Below the pieces are notes generated by a model. The model saw only the letters and a program-made list of their open reading frames with translations. It was not told the DNA's origin and did not search any database. DNA of 6,220 nt from Ruminiclostridium sp. (GTDB taxonomy: Bacteria > Bacillota > Clostridia > Oscillospirales > Oscillospiraceae), in assembly GCA_017560855.1 (NCBI GenBank), contig JAFZEB010000063.1, positions 1-6,220 of the forward strand, written 5' to 3'. Below are positions 1 through 4,229 of this stretch, in pieces. A program made the translations under genes and the position numbers. Positions within the stretch are counted from its first letter, which is position 1. Every line of letters begins with the position of its first letter.

Positions 1-644
1 ATCTCATGGGAGATGAAGAGCATGGTCAGGGAGAACTTTTCCCGCAGGTCCATCATCAGGTTCAGGATCTGGGCCTGGACGGACACGTCCAGAGCGGAGA
101 CCGGCTCGTCGGCCACGATGAAGGCGGGGTCCAGCAGCAGGGCCCGGGCGATGGCCAGACGCTGGAGCTGACCGCCGGACATCTCACTGGGAATACGGTT
201 GAGGGTGTCCTCGGGGAGGTTGATCTCCTGAAGCAGGTGCTTGATCTTCTCCTCGGCCTCATTGGCGGGGATCTTGTGGACCTTGGCCACTTCCCGCAGG
301 GCGGAGCCGATCTTCTGCTTGGGGTTGAAGGAGGCGTAGGGGTTCTGGAAGATCATCTGCATGTCCCGGCGGAGGGGGAGCAGATCCTTGCCGGACAGGT
401 CGGTGATGTCCCGGCCCTGGAAGTAGACCTTGCCCCCGGTGATGGTCTCCAGACGGAGGAGGGAGCGGCCCAGGGTGGACTTGCCGCAGCCGGACTCACC
501 CACGATGCCGAAGATGCTTCCCTTGGGGACAGAGATGGACACGTCGCTGACGGCGTGGAGGACCTTCTTGGGTTCTCCCAGCTTCTTGGAGGCGATGGGG
601 AACTCCTTGACCAGGTGTTCGGCGCGAATGACGGGCTCAGACAT
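1..644 (-). CDS. dppF: Dpp/Opp-type ABC importer ATPase, second subunit (DppF/OppF-like), 3' end cut by window
   Basis: One of two cytoplasmic ATPases that would power peptide import through the permeases encoded upstream. The 214 codons visible hold the nucleotide-binding domain: Walker A GESGCGKS (residues 49-56), Q-loop FQNPYASFNP (Q100), ABC signature MSGGQLQR (155-162), Walker B FIVADEP (175-181), D-loop SALD (183-186) and the switch histidine H213, which falls just before the window edge. The C-terminal extension typical of the family (Oligo_HPY, cysteine cluster) would lie beyond position 1 and is not seen. The ATG at 644 is chosen because AAGGAGGT (653-660) sits 9 nt upstream. That start overlaps the stop of the preceding ATPase gene by 8 nt (ATGTCTGA), which points to translational coupling. 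Pairing with the upstream ATPase makes the F subunit the natural call. The peptide substrate class comes from family resemblance, and the exact substrate is unknown. Confidence 0.93.
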   Translation of the reverse strand, partial: MSEPVIRAEHLVKEFPIASKKLGEPKKVLHAVSDVSISVPKGSIFGIVGESGCGKSTLGRSLLRLETITGGKVYFQGRDITDLSGKDLLPLRRDMQMIFQNPYASFNPKQKIGSALREVAKVHKIPANEAEEKIKHLLQEINLPEDTLNRIPSEMSGGQLQRLAIARALLLDPAFIVADEPVSALDVSVQAQILNLMMDLREKFSLTMLFISHE

Positions 645-1623
645 GGGCAGGCACCTCCTTGTCCAGGGGTTTGAAGCAGGCAGCCAGGTGACCGCCGCCG
701 CAGTCGATCATGGCGGGGTAGGCCTTCAGACAGCCCTCCTCTGCGTAGGGGCAGCGGGGGGCGAACATGCAGGAGACGGGGGGTTCGAAGAGGGCCGGAG
801 GAGAACCGGGGATGGTCTCCAGACGGGAGCCCTTGGCACCGCCGCCGGGGATGGAGCGGATGAGGGCCCGGCTGTAGGGGTGGCTGGCCCCCTGGAGGAG
901 CTCCAGGGTGTCGCCGGTCTCCACCACCTTGCCGGCGTACATGACGGAGACCCGGTCGCAGGTCTCGGCCACCACGCCGAAGTTGTGGGTGATGAGCAGG
1001 ATGCTCATGCCCATGTCGGCGGAGAGCTGCTGGAGGAGTTCCAGGATCTGGGCCTGGATGGTCACGTCCAGAGCGGTGGTGGGCTCGTCGGCAATGAGGA
1101 GCTTGGGGGAGCAGGCAATGGCCATGGCGATCATGACACGCTGCTGCATACCGCCGGAGAGCTCGAAGGGATACTGCTTGCACCGCTTGTTGGCGGGCTC
1201 GATGCCCACCTTGGCCAGGAGCTCCTGGGCCTTTTCCATGGCCTCGGCCTTGCTGGCCCCGGTGTGGATGCGGTACATGTCGGCGATCTGGGCGCCGATG
1301 GGCATGATGGGGTTCAGGGAGGTCATGGGGTCCTGGAAGATCATGGAGATGTCCGTGCCCCGGAGCTTTTCCATTTCCCGGTTGGACAGGTCCAGCAGTT
1401 CTTTTCCCTCAAAGCGGATGGAACCCCGCATGCGGCTGCGCTGGGGATTGTGGAGCCGCAGGATGGACTTGGCAGTCATGGACTTGCCGCAGCCGGACTC
1501 GCCCACGATGCCGTGGATCTCGCCGGGGCGGACGGCCAGGTCTACGCCGGACAGGGCATAGACGATGCCACGGGTGGACATGAGTTCCACCGTCAGGTTC
1601 TGGATCTCTAACAGGTTATCCAT
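637..1623 (-). CDS. dppD: Dpp/Opp-type ABC importer ATPase, first subunit (DppD/OppD-like)
   Basis: A complete 328-residue ATPase of the dipeptide/oligopeptide importer family, acting on the inner face of the membrane as partner of the DppF-like subunit. Motifs in order: Walker A GESGCGKS (41-48), Q-loop IFQDPMTSLNP (Q97), signature LSGGMQQR (155-162), Walker B LLIADEP (175-181), D-loop TALD (183-186) and switch H213. The C-terminal Oligo_HPY region (HPYSRAL, from 248) is followed by a cysteine set C285, C291, C298 and C316. This full-length tail favours Dpp/Opp over the shorter NikD/NikE ATPases. A GTG three codons upstream (1632) is in frame but lies inside the ribosome binding site, so the ATG at 1623 is used here; GGAGG is 8 nt before it. 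The ATG overlaps the permease C stop by 8 nt, and the gene's own stop overlaps the dppF start by 8 nt. Confidence 0.95.
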   Translation of the reverse strand: MDNLLEIQNLTVELMSTRGIVYALSGVDLAVRPGEIHGIVGESGCGKSMTAKSILRLHNPQRSRMRGSIRFEGKELLDLSNREMEKLRGTDISMIFQDPMTSLNPIMPIGAQIADMYRIHTGASKAEAMEKAQELLAKVGIEPANKRCKQYPFELSGGMQQRVMIAMAIACSPKLLIADEPTTALDVTIQAQILELLQQLSADMGMSILLITHNFGVVAETCDRVSVMYAGKVVETGDTLELLQGASHPYSRALIRSIPGGGAKGSRLETIPGSPPALFEPPVSCMFAPRCPYAEEGCLKAYPAMIDCGGGHLAACFKPLDKEVPAHV

Positions 1624-2560
1624 CCACGGCACCTCCTTCCTTGGCTAGCTTGCGGTTCATTTTCTTTTCGTACTTGTCGATGTTGGGCAGTGCGGTCTGG
1701 GACTGGTCCAGATACTGGTGGAGGCCGTCGCTGAAGATGTTCAGGGCAACGACCACGATGACGATGACCAGACCGGGGGCCAGAGACAGCATGGGGTTCA
1801 TCAGCAGGACGGCACGGCCCTCGTCCAGCATGGCGCCCCAGTCAGCCTGGGGAGGCTGGGTGCCCAGACCCAGGAAGGACAGGGAGGCCAGGTCCAGAAT
1901 GGCGTAGGCGATGTCCAGGGTGATCTGCACCAGGATGGTGGAGATGCAGTTGGGCAGGATGTGCCGGTAGATGATGCGGGTGTCGGAGTAGCCCAGGGAC
2001 ACGCAGGCGGAGACATAGACCTTGTTCTTCTCCACCAGGGTCAGGGAGCGGGTCAGACGGGTGAGCATGGGCACATACACAATGCCCAGGGCCAGCACGG
2101 CGTTGAAGGTGTTGCGGCCCAGACCGGCCACCAGGATGAAGGCCAGCAGCAGGGAGGGGAAGGACAGCAGCACGTCGCAGCAGCGCATGATGACGGTGTC
2201 GATGACACCGCCCTTGTAGCCGGAGATGAGGCCCAGGGGGATGCCGATGACCATGGAGATGGCCACAACCAGCAGAGCGCTGACCAGGGCGGTGCGGCCG
2301 CCGTAGAGGATACGGGAGAACAGGTCACGGCCGTTCTGGTCGCAGCCCAGCAGATGCTCGGCAGAGGGCTTGGCCAGGCACTGGGTCAGGTCCTGGGCGT
2401 TGGGGTCATAGGGGGCGATGACGGGGGCGAAGATGCAGGCCAGCAGGATGATGACCAGGATGGAGAAGGCCACGGTCACGCCGGGGGTGAAGAGCTTGCC
2501 TACGTTTTTCTTCTTCTTGGAACGGTAAAGGGGGCTATGCCCGGTGAATGCACTGATCAT
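1616..2560 (-). CDS. dppC: Dpp/Opp-type ABC importer permease (DppC/OppC-like)
   Basis: An integral membrane permease of 314 residues, the usual size for DppC/OppC, that forms the translocation channel with the DppB-like protein. A charged cytoplasmic N-terminus (KKKK, 15-18) leads into a first membrane helix (about 28-50). The extracellular loop has the family hallmark HLLGCDQNGRDLFSRILYG (69-87), where most homologues have LGTD. The ATPase-contacting EAA loop is at about 181-204, with a conserved glycine (G190) and HILPN (200-204), followed by SFLGLGTQPPQADWG (228-242) and a last helix at about 258-280. The 34-residue tail after that is hydrophilic. The ATG start at 2560 has GGAGGG (2567-2572) directly after the dppB stop, 12 nt downstream of that gene, so the two are one operon. 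Confidence 0.95.
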   Translation of the reverse strand: MISAFTGHSPLYRSKKKKNVGKLFTPGVTVAFSILVIILLACIFAPVIAPYDPNAQDLTQCLAKPSAEHLLGCDQNGRDLFSRILYGGRTALVSALLVVAISMVIGIPLGLISGYKGGVIDTVIMRCCDVLLSFPSLLLAFILVAGLGRNTFNAVLALGIVYVPMLTRLTRSLTLVEKNKVYVSACVSLGYSDTRIIYRHILPNCISTILVQITLDIAYAILDLASLSFLGLGTQPPQADWGAMLDEGRAVLLMNPMLSLAPGLVIVIVVVALNIFSDGLHQYLDQSQTALPNIDKYEKKMNRKLAKEGGAVDG

Positions 2561-2572
2561 AGTTCTCCCTCC

Positions 2573-3499
2573 TTACTTCATGCGGATCCGGGGATCCAGG
2601 ACGGCGTAGAGGATGTCCACCAGCAGATTGATGACCAGGAAGATGGTCACCATCAGCAGGGTAACGCCCTGGACCACGGGGTAGTCGGCGGCTTTGATGC
2701 CGGAAATCAGCAGGTCACCCAGGCCGCCCATGGCGAAGACGCTCTCCACCAGCACAGCGCCCACCAGCATGGTGCCGATCTGGACGGAGGTGACGGTGAT
2801 GATGGGGATGAGGGCGTTTTTCAGGGCGTAGGTAACGATGACACGGCTGCGGGGCAGGCCCTTGGCGGTGGCCGTGCGGATGTAGTCAGAGTTCAGCTGT
2901 TCGATCATGGTGGTGCGGGTGATGCGGCTGGTGAGGGCCACCATGTTCATGGCCAGAGCGATGGCGGGGAGGATCATCTCACGGATGCCGTTGCCCTGGT
3001 AGATGGCCGGGAACCACTTCAGCTCCAGGGCAAAGACCAGCATCAGCACCAGAGCGGTCAAAAAGACCGGGGAGGCCACGAAGATCAACGTCAAGGTTGA
3101 CAATAGCTTATCCAACCACGTATTCATCTTCACGGCGCTGATGACGCCCACGGGGATGGCGATGAGGATGGCCAGCAGACCTGCCATGAGGACCAGGGAC
3201 AGGGTGGTGCCGATACGCTCACCGATGAGGAAGTCTACGTCCTGTTTGTAGGTGTAGCTCTCGCCGAAGTCACCCTGGAAGACGCCGGTGATCCAGATGG
3301 CGTACTGCTCTGGATAGGATTTATCCAGGTGATAGTGCTCTCTCAGCTCCTGCTTGGTCTCCTCACTGACGTTCTTGCCGTTGGTCATGGAGGCAACAGG
3401 GTCCGAGGGAGTGATGCGGACCATGGCGAAGATCAGCACAGAGACCGCAATGAGGACCAGGACCATCTGTCCCAGCCGCTTGAGAATGAATTTTCCCAC
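2573..3499 (-). CDS. dppB: Dpp/Opp-type ABC importer permease (DppB/OppB-like), first gene of operon
   Basis: A 308-residue integral membrane permease, partner of the DppC-like protein. The family pattern is clear: an N-terminal FILKRLGQ and a first helix at about 10-28 ending in RITPSDPV (28-35), an extracytoplasmic segment containing GDFGESYTYKQ (76-86), helices at about 100-123 and 132-160, the EAA loop DYIRTATAKGLPRSRV (205-220) followed by ALKNALIP (225-232), then VESVFAMGGLGDLL (251-264), a final helix at about 278-300 and the ending LDPRIRMK. The start is GTG, supported by GAGGTG (3505-3510) 5 nt upstream and by the match of the N-terminus to the family. It is the promoter-proximal gene, read from the consensus promoter at 3647-3675 through a leader of about 140 nt. 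No binding-protein gene lies on its 5' side; the neighbouring transcript is divergent. Confidence 0.95.
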   Translation of the reverse strand: MGKFILKRLGQMVLVLIAVSVLIFAMVRITPSDPVASMTNGKNVSEETKQELREHYHLDKSYPEQYAIWITGVFQGDFGESYTYKQDVDFLIGERIGTTLSLVLMAGLLAILIAIPVGVISAVKMNTWLDKLLSTLTLIFVASPVFLTALVLMLVFALELKWFPAIYQGNGIREMILPAIALAMNMVALTSRITRTTMIEQLNSDYIRTATAKGLPRSRVIVTYALKNALIPIITVTSVQIGTMLVGAVLVESVFAMGGLGDLLISGIKAADYPVVQGVTLLMVTIFLVINLLVDILYAVLDPRIRMK

Positions 3500-3640
3500 G
3501 GAAACACCTCTCTCTTTGGTTTGTTCTGCTTGGCTCCCGGGCGGAAAATAAAAAAGAGGGACCAGAACGTCACTGCATCTAGACCCATAAAAATGCCAGG
3601 AGGATGAATAAAAAAACAGAAATTAGTAAAATATTCAGGA
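3500..3640 (-). other. Untranslated leader of the dppBCDF transcript
   Basis: This is the stretch between the inferred transcription start (near 3640) and the GTG of dppB. It is AT-rich at its 5' end and contains a run of six T on the minus strand (about 3551-3556) after CCCTC, but no well-paired stem precedes that run, so I do not call a terminator. The only local site I can support is the GAGGTG ribosome binding site at 3505-3510. No known riboswitch or T-box signature was recognised. Confidence 0.55.
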
Positions 3641-3646
3641 ATTATG

Positions 3647-3675
3647 ATTATATGCCTTTCGGCAGGAAGTGTCAA
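3647..3675 (-). promoter_or_regulatory. SigA-type promoter of the dppBCDF operon, exact consensus
   Basis: On the minus strand TTGACA (3670-3675) and TATAAT (3647-3652) are separated by 17 bp. All three elements match the housekeeping sigma consensus exactly. Transcription would start near 3640 and run leftward into dppB. Its -35 box is 40 bp from the -35 box of the rightward promoter, so the two are back to back. Confidence 0.9.
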
Positions 3676-3715
3676 GGGAACGGGGCAAAACAGAGAAAGA
3701 AAAAAGACATTTTTC

Positions 3716-3743
3716 TTGACTTTTTCATTGGGCGGGATATACT
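3716..3743 (+). promoter_or_regulatory. SigA-type promoter of the riboswitch/secreted-protein transcript
   Basis: TTGACT (3716-3721), a 16-bp spacer and TATACT (3738-3743) form a promoter one base off consensus in each box. An A-rich then T-rich tract (about 3695-3715) lies immediately upstream and may act as an UP element. The start should be near 3749-3751, about 40 nt before the riboswitch aptamer. Confidence 0.85.
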
Positions 3744-3750
3744 AAAAGAC

Positions 3751-3767
3751 GGAAACAGTATGTTTCC
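3751..3767 (+). repeat. Perfect 7-bp inverted repeat at the expected transcription start
   Basis: GGAAACA (3751-3757), spacer GTA, TGTTTCC (3761-3767). It begins about 8 nt after the -10 box, so it is either a protein operator overlapping the start site or a hairpin at the very 5' end of the mRNA that could protect it from decay. The symmetry is seen directly; the role is inferred. Confidence 0.6.
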
Positions 3768-3789
3768 GACCAATTTCATACAGCTCCGG

Positions 3790-4040
3790 CTTTTGTGGCG
3801 TATGCGCGACCCTGCTCAATGCAGAGTGGGACACGCATTCTTGTTCGCTGAACAAGGGAATCCGGTGAGAAACCGGAACACGACCGGGGAGCTTCCAGAG
3901 CTCTCAATTCGTGCTGTAAGTATGGAGCGCAGCTTTTTCTGCGAAAGCAGGTCACTGATCGGGAAAGGCCCGGTTGGGAAGGCGAAGTGCGCGCGTGGAT
4001 GGAAACCATCTGAACATACGAGTCAGAAGACCTACAAAAA
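3790..4040 (+). promoter_or_regulatory. Cobalamin (B12) riboswitch aptamer
   Basis: This RNA element binds a cobalamin and usually shuts off the downstream gene. Conserved blocks appear in the right order: AAGGGAATCCGGTG (3854-3867) with its stem CCGGT/ACCGG (3862-3866 with 3872-3876), GCTGTAAG (3913-3920), GTCACTG (3951-3957), GGGAAGGC (3976-3983) and a B12 box AGTCAGAAGACCTAC (4021-4035). The ends close by pairing: TTTTGT (3791-3796) with ACAAAA (4034-4039) as P1, and CGTATG (3799-3804) with CATACG (4015-4020). Accessory stems include CGGG/CCGG around 3960-3973, GATGG/CCATC (3998-4010) and a long P6-like arm at 3879-3913. The B12 box departs from the usual AGACCTGCC ending. The ligand form (adenosyl- or aquo/methylcobalamin) cannot be told with confidence. 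Confidence 0.93.
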
Positions 4041-4046
4041 GAAGAG

Positions 4047-4071
4047 ACCTGCCCGATGGGGCAGGTGTTTT
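4047..4071 (+). terminator. Intrinsic terminator 1, likely riboswitch expression platform
   Basis: A perfect 8-bp stem, ACCTGCCC (4047-4054) with GGGCAGGT (4059-4066) around a GATG loop, is followed by GTTTT. The U-run is short, so it may be a moderate terminator. The 5' arm, GACCTGC (4046-4052), can pair instead with GCAGGTC (3947-3953) inside the aptamer, which suggests a ligand-dependent switch. Confidence 0.75.
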
Positions 4072-4089
4072 CGATGCCTTTTGAAGATG

Positions 4090-4105
4090 CGGCGGGTCCC
4101 CGCCG
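4090..4105 (+). other. GC-rich hairpin between the two terminators
   Basis: CGGCGG (4090-4095) and CCGCCG (4100-4105) pair perfectly around a GTCC loop. Only three T follow, after GTGTC, so it lacks a real U-tract. It may pause polymerase or insulate the two flanking hairpins; no function is shown by sequence. Confidence 0.5.
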
Positions 4106-4124
4106 GTGTCTTTGTCATAAACAG

Positions 4125-4158
4125 AAGCGGATGCAGCAGAGCATCCGCTTTTTTGTTT
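4125..4158 (+). terminator. Intrinsic terminator 2, strong
   Basis: A perfect 10-bp stem, AAGCGGATGC (4125-4134) with GCATCCGCTT (4141-4150) and an AGCAGA loop, runs into TTTTTT-G-TTT. It is the best terminator in the window. It lies between the riboswitch and the secreted-protein gene, so transcripts must pass both terminators to reach the ATG. Confidence 0.88.
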
Positions 4159-4159
4159 G

Positions 4160-4222
4160 GGAAAGTCGGATCATACCCGCTTTCCGCCTTTGGGCGATGA
4201 CATAGACAACATCAAAAGGAGG
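4160..4222 (+). promoter_or_regulatory. Leader hairpin and ribosome binding site of the secreted-protein gene
   Basis: GGAAAG-t-CGG (4160-4169) pairs with CCG-CTTTCC (4177-4185) with one bulged base. A small CGCC/GGCG stem (4185-4196) is an alternative to its base. The Shine-Dalgarno AGGAGG (4217-4222) is exposed and 7 nt before the ATG at 4230, which decides that start. I see no sequence pairing strongly with the Shine-Dalgarno, so control is more likely by termination than by blocking translation. Confidence 0.65.
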
Positions 4223-4229
4223 AATTTCT

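Noticed and set aside
430..1611. Plus-strand open frame (393 codons) opposite the ATPase genes
   Set aside because: Antisense shadow of two ATPases with intact catalytic motifs; no supporting translation signal.
1718..3100. Long plus-strand open frame (460 codons) across the two permease genes
   Set aside because: The product is a low-complexity run rich in G, D, Q and H, typical of antisense to GC-rich membrane-protein codons. The minus strand encodes clear DppB and DppC homologues.
1..3499. Assignment as a nickel importer (NikBCDE) because of the cobalt-containing ligand context
   Set aside because: The DppD-like ATPase has a full-length C-terminal tail with Oligo_HPY and cysteine motifs, longer than typical NikD/E. 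No nickel-responsive NikR-type operator was recognised. Substrate left open.
3433..3675. Small minus-strand frame (80 codons) overlapping the dppB start
   Set aside because: It begins upstream of the inferred transcription start and an internal ATG near 3585 lacks a ribosome binding site. It ends inside dppB in another frame, so I do not accept it as a leader peptide.
3604..4200. Plus-strand open frame of 198 codons in the intergenic region
   Set aside because: It runs through both promoters, the riboswitch and both terminators, has no protein family resemblance and would be interrupted by its own transcript's terminators.
3500..4229. CRISPR, tRNA, rRNA, insertion sequence or T-box in the gene-free region
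   Set aside because: No spaced direct repeats, no cloverleaf, no transposase fragment or terminal inverted repeats, and no T-box motif were found; the region is explained by promoters, riboswitch and hairpins.
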